This document shows, in pieces, positions 1-9,957 of a stretch of DNA of 64,000 bases; the first letter of the stretch is position 1, and every line of letters begins with the position of its first letter. The notes under the pieces were generated by a model, which saw nothing but the letters and a program-made list of their open reading frames with translations, was not told the origin of the DNA and made no database searches. The translations under genes were made by a program, and so were the position numbers. Location of the stretch: positions 1 to 64,000 of the forward strand of contig JAPMTP010000101.1 of the NCBI GenBank assembly GCA_026413225.1. The letters run 5' to 3'. The DNA comes from Otis tarda. Lineage: Eukaryota; Chordata; Aves; Otidiformes; Otididae.

Positions 1-3000
1 CTGGCCTGGCCTGGCCTGGCCTGGCCTGGCCTGGCCCTGGCCCTGGCCCTGGCCTGGCCTGGCCCTGGCCTGGCCCTGGCCCTGGCCTGGCCCTGGCCTG
101 GCCCTGGCCCTGGCCCTGGCCTGGCCTGGCCTGGCCCTGGCCCTGGCCTGGCCTGGCCTGGCCCTGGCCCTGGCCTGGCCTGGCCCTGGCCCTGGCCCTG
201 GCCTGGCCTGGCCTGGCCCTGGCCTGGCCCTGGCCTGGCCTGGCCTGGCCTGGCCTGGCCTGGCCTGGCCTGGCCCTGGCCTGGCCTGGCCTGGCCCTGG
301 CCCTGGCCTGGCCTGGCCTGGCCCTGGCCTGGCCTGGCCCTGGCCTGGCCCTGGCCTGGCCCTGGCCCTGGCCTGGCCCTGGCCCTGGCCCTGGCCTGGC
401 CTGGCCTGGCCCTGGCCTGGCCCTGGCCTGGCCTGGCCTGGCCTGGCCTGGCCCTGGCCCTGGCCTGGCCTGGCCCTGGCCTGGCCCTGGCCCTGGCCTG
501 GCCTGGCCCTGGCCTGGCCTGGCCCTGGCCTGGCCTGGCCTGGCCCTGGCCTGGCCTGGCCCTGGCCTGGCCTGGGCCCTGGCCCTGGCCTGGCCTGGCC
601 CTGGCCTGGCCTGGCCTGGCCCTGGCCTGGCCTGGCCTGGCCCTGGCCTGGCCCTGGCCTGGCCCTGGCCCTGGCCCTGGCCCTGGCCTGGCCCTGGCCT
701 GGCCTGGCCCTGGCCTGGCCTGGCCCTGGCCTGGCCCTGGCCCTGGCCCTGGCCTGGCCCTGGCCCTGGCCTGGCCTGGCCTGGCCTGGCCTGGCCTGGC
801 CTGGCCTGGCCTGGCCTGGCCCTGGCCTGGCCTGGCCCTGGCCCTGGCCCTGGCCCTGGCCTGGCCTGGCCCTGGCCTGGCCTGGCCTGGCCCTGGCCCT
901 GGCCTGGCCTGGCCCTGGCCTGGCCTGGCCCTGGCCTGGCCCTGGCCTGGCCTGGCCCTGGCCCTGGCCTGGCCTGGCCCTGGCCCTGGCCTGGCCTGGC
1001 CTGGCCTGGCCTGGCCCTGGCCTGGCCTGGCCTGGCCCTGGCCCTGGCCTGGCCTGGCCCTGGCCCTGGCCCTGGCCTGGCCCTGGCCTGGCCTGGCCCT
1101 GGCCCTGGCCTGGCCTGGCCTGGCCCTGGCCCTGGCCTGGCCTGGCCTGGCCTGGCCTGGCCTGGCCCTGGCCCTGGCCTGGCTGGCCTGGCCTGGCCCT
1201 GGCCTGGCCCTGGCCTGGCCTGGCCTGGCCCTGGCCTGGCCTGGCCCTGGCCTGGCCTGGCCTGGCCTGGCCCTGGCCTGGCCTGGCCTGGCCTGGCCCT
1301 GGCCTGGCCTGGCCTGGCCCTGGCCCTGGCCTGGCCCTGGCCTGGCCCTGGCCTGGCCTGGCCTGGCCTGGCCCTGGCCCTGGCCCTGGCCTGGCCCTGG
1401 CCTGGCCCTGGCCCTGGCCCTGGCCTGGCCTGGCCTGGCCCTGGCCTGGCCTGGCCCTGGCCCTGGCCCTGGCCTGGCCCTGGCCTGGCCTGGCCCTGGC
1501 CCTGGCCCTGGCCTGGCCTGGCCTGGCCCTGGCCCTGGCCTGGCCTGGCCTGGCCCTGGCCTGGCCTGGCCTGGCCTGGCCTGGCCTGGCCTGGCCTGGC
1601 CCTGGCCTGGCCTGGCCCTGGCCCTGGCCTGGCCTGGCCCTGGCCTGGCCTGGCCCTGGCCTGGCCTGGCCCTGGCCCTGGCCTGGCCCTGGCCTGGCCT
1701 GGCCCTGGCCTGGCCTGGCCCTGGCCTGGCCTGGCCTGGCCCTGGCCTGGCCTGGCCTGGCCCTGGCCTGGCCCTGGCCTGGCCTGGCCCTGGCCTGGCC
1801 TGGCCTGGCCTGGCCCTGGCCTGGCCCTGGCCTGGCCTGGCCTGGCCCTGGCCTGGCCTGGCCTGGCCCTGGCCTGGCCCTGGCCTGGCCCTGGCCTGGC
1901 CTGGCCTGGCCTGGCCTGGCCCTGGCCTGGCCTGGCCCTGGCCTGGCCCTGGCCCTGGCCTGGCCCTGGCCTGGCCTGGCCCTGGCCTGGCCTGGCCCTG
2001 GCCCTGGCCTGGCCTGGCCTGGCCCTGGCCTGGCCCTGGCCCTGGCCCTGGCCTGGCCTGGCCCTGGCCTGGCCCTGGCCTGGCCTGGCCTGGCCTGGCC
2101 TGGCCTGGCCTGGCCCTGGCCCTGGCCTGGCCTGGCCTGGCCTGGCCTGGCCTGGCCTGGCCTGGCCCTGGCCCTGGCCTGGCCTGGCCTGGCCCTGGCC
2201 TGGCCTGGCCCTGGCCTGGCCTGGCCTGGCCTGGCCCTGGCCTGGCCTGGCCTGGCCTGGCCCTGGCCCTGGCCTGGCCCTGGCCCTGGCCCTGGCCCTG
2301 GCCTGGCCTGGCCCTGGCCTGGCCCTGGCCCTGGCCCTGGCCTGGCCTGGCCCTGGCCCTGGCCTGGCCCTGGCCTGGCCCTGGCCTGGCCCTGGCCTGG
2401 CCTGGCCTGGCCTGGCCCTGGCCCTGGCCCTGGCCCTGGCCCTGGCCCTGGCCTGGCCCTGGCCCTGGCCTGGCCTGGCCCTGGCCCTGGCCTGGCCTGG
2501 CCTGGCCCTGGCCCTGGCCTGGCCTGGCCCTGGCCTGGCCCTGGCCCTGGCCTGGCCTGGGCCTGGCCCTGGCCCTGGCCCTGGCCCTGGCCCTGGCCCT
2601 GGCCTGGCCTGGCCTGGCCTGGCCTGGCCCTGGCCCTGGCCTGGCCTGGCCTGGCCTGGCCCTGGCCCTGGCCTGGCCCTGGCCTGGCCCTGGCCTGGCC
2701 TGGCCTGGCCTGGCCTGGCCTGGCCCTGGCCCTGGCCTGGCCTGGCCTGGCCTGGCCTGGCCTGGCCTGGCCTGGCCCTGGCCTGGCCTGGCCTGGCCTG
2801 GCCTGGCCCTGGCCTGGCCTGGCCTGGCCCTGGCCCTGGCCTGGCCTGGCCCTGGCCCTGGCCTGGCCCTGGCCTGGCCTGGCCTGGCCTGGCCTGGCCT
2901 GGCCCTGGCCTGGCCTGGCCTGGCCCTGGCCTGGCCTGGCCCTGGCCTGGCCTGGCCTGGCCTGGCCTGGCCTGGCCCTGGCCCTGGCCCTGGCCTGGCC

Positions 3001-5837
3001 TGGCCTGGCCCTGGCCTGGCCTGGCCCTGGCCCTGGCCTGGCCCTGGCCCTGGCCCTGGCCCTGGCCTGGCCTGGCCTGGCCCTGGCCCTGGCCTGGCCT
3101 GGCCTGGCCTGGCCTGGCCCTGGCCTGGCCTGGCCCTGGCCTGGCCTGGCCTGGCCTGGCCCTGGCCTGGCCTGGCCTGGCCTGGCCCTGGCCTGGCCTG
3201 GCCTGGCCCTGGCCTGGCCTGGCCTGGCCTGGCCTGGCTGGCCTGGCCTGGCCTGGCCCTGGCCCTGGCCCTGGCCCTGGCCTGGCCCTGGCCCTGGCCC
3301 TGGCCTGGCCTGGCCTGGCCTGGCCTGGCCTGGCCCTGGCCCTGGCCCTGGCCCTGGCCTGGCCCTGGCCCTGGCCTGGCCTGGCCCTGGCCCTGGCCCT
3401 GGCCCTGGCCTGGCCCTGGCCCTGGCCCTGGCCTGGCCCTGGCCTGGCCCTGGCCCTGGCCTGGCCTGGCCTGGCCCTGGCCTGGCCCTGGCCCTGGCCC
3501 TGGCCTGGCCTGGCCTGGCCCTGGCCTGGCCTGGCCCTGGCCTGGCCCTGGCCCCTGGCCTGGCCTGGCCCTGGCCCTGGCCCTGGCCCTGGCCCTGGCC
3601 TGGCCTGGCCTGGCCCTGGCCCTGGCCTGGCCCTGGCCCTGGCCTGGCCCTGGCCCTGGCCCTGGCCTGGCCTGGCCTGGCCTGGCCTGGCCCTGGCCTG
3701 GCCCTGGCCCTGGCCCTGGCCCTGGCCCTGGCCTGGCCTGGCCCTGGCCCTGGCCCTGGCCTGGCCTGGCCTGGCCTGGCCTGGCCTGGCCCTGGCCTGG
3801 CCCTGGCCTGGCCTGGCCCTGGGCCTGGCCTGGCCTGGCCCTGGCCTGGCCTGGCCCTGGCCTGGCCTGGCCTGGCCTGGCCTGGCCTGGCCCTGGCCTG
3901 GCCTGGCCTGGCCTGGCCTGGCCTGGCCCTGGCCCTGGCCTGGCCTGGCCTGGCCTGGCCTGGCCTGGCCCTGGCCCTGGCCTGGCCTGGCCTGGCCTGG
4001 CCTGGCCTGGCCCTGGCCTGGCCTGGCCTGGCCTGGCCCTGGCCCTGGCCCTGGCCCTGGCCTGGCCTGGCCTGGCCCTGGCCCTGGCCCTGGCCTGGCC
4101 TGGCCCTGGCCCTGGCCTGGCCTGGCCCTGGCCCTGGCCCTGGCCTGGCCTGGCCTGGCCCTGGCCTGGCCTGGCCCTGGCCTGGCCTGGCCCTGGCCCT
4201 GGCCTGGCCTGGCCCTGGCCCTGGCCTGGCCCTGGCCTGGCCCTGGCCTGGCCTGGCCTGGCCCTGGCCCTGGCCTGGCCTGGCCTGGCCCTGGCCTGGC
4301 CTGGCCCTGGCCTGGCCCTGGCCCTGGCCTGGCCTGGCCCTGGCCTGGCCTGGCCCTGGCCTGGCCCTGGCCCTGGCCCTGGCCCTGGCCTGGCCTGGCC
4401 CTGGCCCTGGCCTGGCCTGGCCCTGGCCTGGCCTGGCCTGGCCTGGCCTGGCCCCTGGCCCTGGCCTGGCCCTGGCCTGGCCTGGCCCTGGCCTGGCCTG
4501 GCCCTGGCCCTGGCCCTGGCCTGGCCTGGCCTGGCCTGGCCTGGCCTGGCCTGGCCTGGCCTGGCCTGGCCTGGCCTGGCCTGGCCTGGCCTGGCCTGGC
4601 CCTGGCTGGCCTGGCCTGGCCTGGCCCTGGCCTGGCCTGGCCCTGGCCCTGGCCTGGCCTGGCCTGGCCCTGGCCTGGCCCTGGCCCTGGCCCTGGCCTG
4701 GCCTGGCCCTGGCCCTGGCCCTGGCCTGGCCTGGCCTGGCCTGGCCTGGCCCTGGCCCTGGCCTGGCCTGGCCCTGGCCTGGCCTGGCCCTGGCCTGGCC
4801 TGGCCTGGCCTGGCCCTGGCCTGGCCTGGCCTGGCCTGGCCTGGCCTGGCCTCTGGCCTGGCCCTGGCCTGGCCTGGCCTGGCCTGGCCCTGGCCTGGCC
4901 CTGGCCCTGGCCCTGGCCTGGCCCTGGTGACCTGGCCTGGCCTGGCCCTGGCCTGGCCTGGCGGCCTGGCCTGGCCTGGCCTGGCCTGGCCTGGCCTGGC
5001 CCTGGCCCTGGCCTGGCCCTGGCCCTGGCCCTGGCCCTGGCCCTGGCCCTGGCCTGGCCTGGCCTGGGCCCTGGCCTGGCCTGGGCCCTGGGCCTGGCCC
5101 TGGCCTGGCCTGGGCCCTGGCCTGGCCTGGGCCCTGGCCCTGGCCCTGGGCCTGGCCCTGGCCCTGGCCCTGGGCCTGGCCTGGCCTGGCCCTGAGGGCC
5201 TGGCCTGGTGACCCTGGCCTGGCCTGGCCCTGGCCTGGCCCTGGCCCTGGCCTGGGCCCTGGCCCTGGCCTGGCCCTGGCCTGGCCCTGGCCCTGGCCCT
5301 GGCCTGGCCTGGCCCTGGCCTATTTGGCCCTGGCCTAGGCCCTGGCCTGGGCCCTGGGCCCTGGGCCCTGGCCCTGGCCCTGGCCCTGGCCTGGGCCCTG
5401 GCCCTGGCCCTGGCCCTGGCCTGGGCCCTGGCCTGGGGCCCTGGCCCTGGGCCTGGCCTGGCCTGGTGGCCCTGGCCTGGTGGCCTGGCCTGGCCCTGGC
5501 CCTGGCCTGGCCTGGCCCTGGCCTGGCCCTGGGGCCCTGGCCTGGGCCCTGGCCCTGGGGCCCTGGCCTGGGCCCTAGGCCCTGGCCCTGGGCCCTGGCC
5601 CCTGGCCCTGGCCCTGGCCTGGCCTGGCCTGGCCCTGGCCCTGGCCCTGGCCCTGGCCTGGCCCTGGCCTGGCCCCTGGCCCTGGTGGCCCCTAGGCCTG
5701 GTGGCCCCTGGCCCTGTGGCCCTGGCCTGGTGGGCCCTGGCCTGGCCCTGGCCTGGGCCTGGCCCTGGCCCTGGCCTGGCCTGGCCCTGGCTAACCCTGG
5801 CCCTGGCCTGGCCCTAATGGCCCTGGCCTGGCCCTGG
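1..5837. repeat. CCTGG/CCCTGG array, probable miscalled telomere
   Basis: Nearly pure mixture of 5-bp CCTGG and 6-bp CCCTGG words with rare one-base slips. From about 5.0 kb other variants appear (CCCTGGG, CCCTGAGG, CCTAGG, CCCTAATGG), and the array grades into CCCTAA repeats. CCCTGG is CCCTAA with AA read as GG. Nanopore base callers are known to miscall (CCCTAA)n as (CCCTGG)n, so the simplest reading is a real vertebrate telomere with base-calling errors. The alternative is a genuine CCAGGG-type variant telomere array. Open frames rich in W, P, G, L and A within it (for example 4927-5849) are artefacts of the repeat. Confidence 0.9.
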
Positions 5838-6240
5838 CCCTGGCCCTAATGGCCTGGCTGGCCCTGGCCTGGCCCTGGCCTGGCCCCTGGCCTGGCCTGG
5901 CCCTGGCAACCCTAACTGGCCTAACCCTGGCCTAACCCTAACTGGCCTGGCAACCCTGGCCCTGTGCCCTGGCCCTGGCCCTGGCCCTGGCCCTGGCCCC
6001 TGGCCCTGGCCCTGGCCCTGGCCCTGGCCCCTGGCCCTAACGACCCTGGGCCTGGCCTGGCCCCTGGCCTAACCCCTGGCCTGGCCTAGGCCCTGGCCCT
6101 GGCCTGGCGGCCTGGCCTGGCCTGGCTAACCTGGCCTAACCCTGGCGACCCTGGCCTGGCCCCTGGCCCTGGCCCTGGCCCTGGCCCTAACCCTGGCCTG
6201 GCCCTGGCCCTGGCCCTGGCCCTGGCCCCTGGCCCCGGCC
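5838..6240. repeat. Mixed CCCTGG / CCCTAA transition zone
   Basis: Blocks of CCCTGG alternate with CCCTAA, CTAACCCTGG and CCCTAATGG words. Both words share one array and one phase, as expected if one underlying telomeric sequence was read partly correctly and partly wrongly. A true sequence boundary would be sharper. Confidence 0.8.
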
Positions 6241-7030
6241 TGGCCCTAAACCCTAACCCTAAACCCTAACCCTAACCGCTAACCCTGACCCTAACGGCTA
6301 ACCCTAACCCTAACCCTGACCCTGACCCTAACCCTAATGGCCGCTAACCCTAACCCTAACCCTAATGGCCCCTAACCCCTAACCCTAACCCTAACCCTAA
6401 CCCTAATGGCCCCTAACCCTAACCCCTAACCCTAACCCTAATGGCCCCTAACCCTAACCCCTAACCCTAACGACCCTAACCCTAACGACCCTAACCCTAA
6501 CGACCCTAACCCTAACGACCCTAACCCTAACGACCCTAACCCTAACGACCCTAATGGCCCCTAACCCTAATGGCCCCTAACCCTAACCCTAATGAACCCT
6601 AACCCCTAACCCTAACGAACCCTAACCCCTAACCCCTAACCCTAACCCCTAACCCTAATGGTCGCTAACCCTAACCCTAACCCCTAACCCTAACCCCAAT
6701 GACCCTAACGACCCTAACCCCTAACGGCCCCTAACGGCCCCTAACCCCTAACCCCTAACCCAACCGCCGCTACCCCTAACCCCTACCCCTAACCCCAAGG
6801 GCCCTAACCCCAAGGGCCCTAACCCTAACGGCCCTAACGACCCTAACGACCCTAACCCCTAACCCTAACGACCCTAATGACCCTAACGACCCTAACCCCT
6901 AACCCTAACGACCCTAACCCCTAACCCTAACGACCCTAACGGCCCCCTAACAGCCCCTAACGGCCCCCTAACAGCCCCTAACCCTAAACCCTAAACCCAA
7001 CCCCAGCGCTAACCCTAAGGGCCCTAACCA
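6241..7030 (-). repeat. Degenerate telomeric repeat (CCCTAA on + strand)
   Basis: CCCTAA is the main word, mixed with CCCCTAA, CCCTGA, CCCTAACGA, CCCTAATGG and CCCTAACGG variants. The CCCTAA orientation on the + strand puts the chromosome end to the left, with the G-rich TTAGGG strand on minus. Variant-rich repeats are typical of the proximal part of vertebrate telomeres. A regular 15-bp sub-array lies at 6471-6545. The tract stops at about 7030, where unique subtelomeric sequence begins. Confidence 0.92.
6471..6545. repeat. 15-bp telomere-variant tandem array, 5 copies
   Basis: Five consecutive perfect copies of CGACCCTAACCCTAA, at 6471, 6486, 6501, 6516 and 6531. Each holds two telomeric hexamers plus a CGA spacer. 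It is a small higher-order repeat within the variant telomere, presumably made by local unequal exchange or replication slippage. Confidence 0.85.
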
Positions 7031-7138
7031 TTTTCTTTACATTACTTCCTTTACAACATTATAATACACCATCCAGGACCAGTCGCACACACAGCAGGAG
7101 CCCTTGCCCTCTCTGGTATTTATAACACAACTTCTGAC
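7031..7138 (-). other. Candidate terminal exon abutting the telomere
   Basis: On the minus strand a strong acceptor (pyrimidine-rich tract ending TTCATTCTAG) sits just right of 7138. The sequence after it runs about 108 nt with no evident donor and continues directly into TTAGGG repeats at 7030. As a last exon it would join a spliced RNA to telomeric repeat sequence. No clear poly(A) signal is seen within it. Confidence 0.4.
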
Positions 7139-7247
7139 CTAGAATGAAAATAAAAATATTCTTAATTAGGCACACATTACCATACTTCTGCTAATTTCAA
7201 CTCTGATAATTAACATATCTCTCTCTCACACACGTAGCAGCACTTAC

Positions 7248-7307
7248 GCTACAATACTATTCCTAATTTCTTTAAAGCTACTCAGATAACATAACACACA
7301 TCTTAAC
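7248..7307 (-). other. Candidate 60-nt exon
   Basis: Minus-strand acceptor with a long pyrimidine tract (TTTTTTATTTCTTGCAG) next to 7307 and a GTAAGTG donor next to 7248. The next exon-like segment to the left begins at 7138, implying a ~109-bp intron. No coding content is recognised. Confidence 0.4.
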
Positions 7308-7391
7308 CTGCAAGAAATAAAAAAGCACCGCTACCGCTAAACAACAAACGGCACCACCGCCCCATCAAATCACCTTATGACTTACTTACAC

Positions 7392-7470
7392 CTGTGCTTA
7401 CTGCCACCTCTCAGAAGCCCTATTTCCCTCTCGGAATTACCGACCCTCCTTGTCTTAGCTCTGTGCAACT
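7392..7470 (-). other. Candidate exon, acceptor uncertain
   Basis: On minus, GCACAG is followed by overlapping possible donors (GTGTAAGT at 7390-7391, or GTAAGTAAGT two bases further on). The acceptor is not clear; several AGs lie near 7450-7475. The right-hand coordinate is therefore approximate. Confidence 0.25.
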
Positions 7471-7893
7471 TCAGGTGTCGATGACTGCCTGACTTTACCA
7501 CAGCAACACCTCCGATACGGGAACAATCGCTGTCTGCTGCTTCTTCCTTTGCGCTCCTCACAACGGCTACCTTTATCTGTACGGAGGTGAATTACACATC
7601 TGCTTCACTCTACACTTTGCTCAACTACTTTCAATGATTACTACAATTTCAGTACAAGAAGAGCAGAAGTGTGACCCTTACAATAATTTCCTCCATCGCT
7701 AACTCCAAACAAGATCATAAAACCATTACTTTACTGCTCCTCTCTACTACTTACTTACTACCCTCATCAAATTTACAACCCAACTACTTTCCTACTACTG
7801 CTGCTGTTACTACTAATTCTACTACATTCATTATCATGACTTTTGACTCACATAGACATTGCATCAACACAAAGCTTGAAAATTATCCCTTAC

Positions 7894-7988
7894 CTTGGGA
7901 GCAAGCGCGACAATGTAAGATCCCTGCCGCTGGTCCGCACTGTGCTCTTCCGCTCCCTACATGCTCCGTTCCTTCACGTATGGCCCTT
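7894..7988 (-). other. Candidate 95-nt exon
   Basis: The minus-strand acceptor CTCTCCTCACACAGCAG lies right of 7988, and an AAG|GTAAGGG donor lies at 7892-7893. The segment is GC-richer than the flanking AT-rich sequence. A 192-codon frame on the opposite strand (7671-8249, GTG start) overlaps it, but it is low-complexity in its first third and resembles no protein family I know. Confidence 0.4.
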
Positions 7989-8429
7989 CTGCTGTGTGAG
8001 GAGAGATCCTCGCTGCATCTTGCGTGCCCGGGTCAAAAGCAATCAAGCTCTGCCCAAACACTGGCCGTGTCCTTACAAGCCTACAAACAAAAAACAAACA
8101 CACACTCAGAAAATTTTTACATCATAAAGTGCAAAGCCCCCCCAAACTATTTAAACATCCTACCAGGCCAGCACAACTTAGCCCAGGCAGTAGACAAACT
8201 AGTCCTCTTCAGCATGGGTCACCTAATACAATTCCCCACACCCTTCTGAAACACAACCCTTAAATATCTACCTCTAACCAGTCACACCACAACAAATCTC
8301 CACACAGTGACAGTCAAACTCCACATTCAAGGACAGCACTCCCAAGGAACAGGGTTCCCAGGGAGCTTCAAAAATTAGCCCTCCCTGCAAAAAACCCCAG
8401 CCCAAGCCTGACCTCCGCCCCCAAACATT

Positions 8430-8445
8430 GGCGATGATCATCGCC
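8430..8445. repeat. 16-bp perfect palindrome
   Basis: GGCGATGATCATCGCC is a perfect inverted repeat centred on TGATCA. The matching site in the second 400-bp copy (about 8837-8851) is broken by a G-to-A change and a flanking difference, so the symmetry is not maintained between copies. Confidence 0.75.
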
Positions 8446-8468
8446 TCGCAGAGCGGCCGGGACCGGGG

Positions 8469-8523
8469 AAAAAAAAGCCCAGCCAGGGGAAGGGAAAAAA
8501 AATCCCCCGGCTGGGGTTTTTTT
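8469..8523. repeat. GC-rich inverted repeat / potential hairpin
   Basis: A left arm around CCCAGCCAGGGGA (8478-8490) pairs with a right arm TCCCCCGGCTGGG (8503-8515) with a single bulge. Flanking A-run and T-run pairing lengthens the stem. The same structure is at about 8884-8924 in the second copy. It lies just upstream, in minus-strand order, of the TTTTTTGCAG acceptor. Confidence 0.65.
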
Positions 8524-8689
8524 ATTACAAATATTAAATTTTGCTCTAAAAGCCTGAAAAGGAAAACATATTCACACACACACGCACCCTAAAACCCACT
8601 AAACACCCACTGCACGCTCAACCACCATCACGTGCCTACAACACACACCACCCACACGCCTACCACAAAACCCCACGTCTCACACTCAC

Positions 8690-8790
8690 CAGACTCGCTC
8701 CAGCACCGGCCTCCTACCGCACACCACCGCCCTGCACCTTGGGCACTCCCTGGGAACTGCGTTCCTAGGGGCCTCAAACATTAGCCCTCC
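8690..8790 (-). other. Candidate 101-nt exon (400-bp repeat, copy 2)
   Basis: Acceptor GGGTTTTTTGCAG right of 8790 and donor TCTG|GTGAGTG at 8688-8689, both on minus. One frame is open across the segment, but the third copy (9086-9184) has a 2-nt change that breaks it. Together the copies do not argue for a conserved protein. Confidence 0.45.
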
Positions 8791-9085
8791 CTGCAAAAAA
8801 CCCCAGCCCAAGCCTGACCTCCACCCCCAAACATAGGCGATGATCATCACCTCGCAGAGCGGCCGGGACCGGGGAAAAAAAAAGCCCAGCCAGGGGAAGG
8901 GAAAAAAAAAATCCCCCGGCTGGGGTTTTTTTATTACAAATATTAAATTTTGCTCTAAAAGCCTGAAAAGGAAAACACATTCACACACACACACACCCTA
9001 AAACCCACTACACCCACTGCACGCTCAACCACCATCACATGCCTACAACACACACCACCCACAGAACCTCATGTCTCACACTCAC

Positions 9086-9184
9086 CAGACTCGCTCCAGC
9101 ACCGGCCTCCTACCACACACCACCGCCCTGCACCTTGGGCACTCCCTGGGAACGGTGTTCCCAGGGGCCTCAAACATTTACTCC
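9086..9184 (-). other. Candidate 99-nt exon (400-bp repeat, copy 3)
   Basis: Homologous to 8690-8790 with the same GTGAGTG donor. The acceptor is weaker (GTTTTTGAG instead of TTTTTTGCAG). Confidence 0.35.
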
Positions 9185-9860
9185 CTCAAAAACCACTCAC
9201 TCTACCCTTGCCTCACCACAATAAGTCTAGTGACTTATCGTCAATCCACCTAGCCTTGACTCTACACCCCCCAGGCAGGGCAGCTCCAGCCAAACACACA
9301 CATGGAGAGACAGACGCTACACAAAGCACATCGAACAACACACCTCAAAGGTCAGAAAAAGCTACCTGCAAGAAGAATGACCGCCAGATGAAAAAATATC
9401 GTCAAGAAATAAGACCTGCAGGACCGTGACGTGGATGACAGGAGACTCTGGCAGCGCCAGACCAAGACTGGAACGTCACAGCCCCTAACAAGACCTTACT
9501 CTCAAACGTGAGAGGATGCACGCGCAAGAAACCTGGATCCAAGACCTAGAGAACATCAGGATGCAAGGAAGAAGTCCTAGTCCAGGAAAATGGACGGCGA
9601 GAGAGCAGAGCTGCTCACGCAGCCGAGAACGACGCCAGATAAGAGGATGGTCCCTAACCTTTCAAGAGACACGACGGGTCGATGATTTAGACTTGTAACG
9701 CCATAAAAGAGCCCGATCGGGACCGTGCCGATGACTACTGCCCTTTGAGAGGGCGGCGACGGCGACCGAGTAACCTGCCGCGCTCCTTGATCGTACGGAT
9801 GACGCCGACGCCCGAGGAAGGTCGAAGAGACAGAAGACAGACCGCACGAAAAACACAACA
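9185..9860 (-). repeat. Partial copy of the ~2-kb subtelomeric repeat (left edge)
   Basis: Contains the GGGCAGGGCAGCTCCAGCC landmark near 9275 and the GCCCGATCGGGACCGTGCCGATGA landmark near 9710, both of which recur in the complete units to the right. The minus frame at 9577-9957 belongs to the conserved-motif family described separately. Confidence 0.7.
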
Positions 9861-9957
9861 GGCTGGAACTGCCCTGCCTGCTCCAGCAGCATGCTGAAGA
9901 CAAACCCATCCATCTTGTACCTGCTAAAAGGGGACTGCTCCTGGAAAAGCCCACCAC
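9577..9957 (-). CDS. Hypothetical 126-codon frame with a recurring TVPIG-type motif
   Basis: The frame contains GTVPIGLFYG. Frames on the same strand and in the same relative place recur in the other ~2-kb units: 11670-11984 (GTVPIGPFFYG), 13646-13903 (TVPIGPFFYG), 15609-15806 (motif degraded) and 17759-17980 (VVSIGPFYG). Downstream of the motif the first two copies shift frame relative to each other. Nucleotide-level homology could therefore explain most of the similarity. I recognise no protein family. It could be part of a spliced exon, or purely non-coding repeat. Confidence 0.2.
   Translation of the reverse strand: MVGFSRSSPLLAGTRWMGLSSACCWSRQGSSSLLCFSCGLSSVSSTFLGRRRHPYDQGARQVTRSPSPPSQRAVVIGTVPIGLFYGVTSLNHRPVVSLERLGTILLSGVVLGCVSSSALSPSIFLD

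Larger units (their letters stand above)
8330..9184 (-). repeat. ~400-bp tandem repeat, 2 copies plus a partial third
   Basis: The shared core with TTAGCCCTCCCTGC is at 8375 and 8781, with a related site near 9177, giving periods of about 406 and 396 bp. Copies 1 and 2 each hold a GC-rich segment with an inverted repeat, a [CA]n run and a minus-strand exon-like segment; copy 3 keeps only the exon part. Copies 2 and 3 share the donor GAGTCTG|GTGAGTG; copies 1 and 2 share the acceptor TTTTTTGCAG. The long minus-strand frames at 8274-8579 and 8686-8994 read through the A/T tracts and inverted repeats and are not convincing proteins. Confidence 0.8.

Noticed and set aside
4927..5849. Two long + strand frames rich in W, P, G, L and A
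   Set aside because: Pure translations of the CCTGG/CCCTGG array; no coding content, and the bases themselves are doubtful.
7671..8249. 192-codon + strand frame
   Set aside because: GTG start, low-complexity first part with TACTACT-like repeats, no recognisable family, and it overlaps an opposite-strand segment with good splice signals.
8430..8523. Palindrome and hairpin as a viral or transposon terminal structure
   Set aside because: No matching partner end, no transposase-like or replication-protein frame nearby, and the palindrome is not kept in the second copy.
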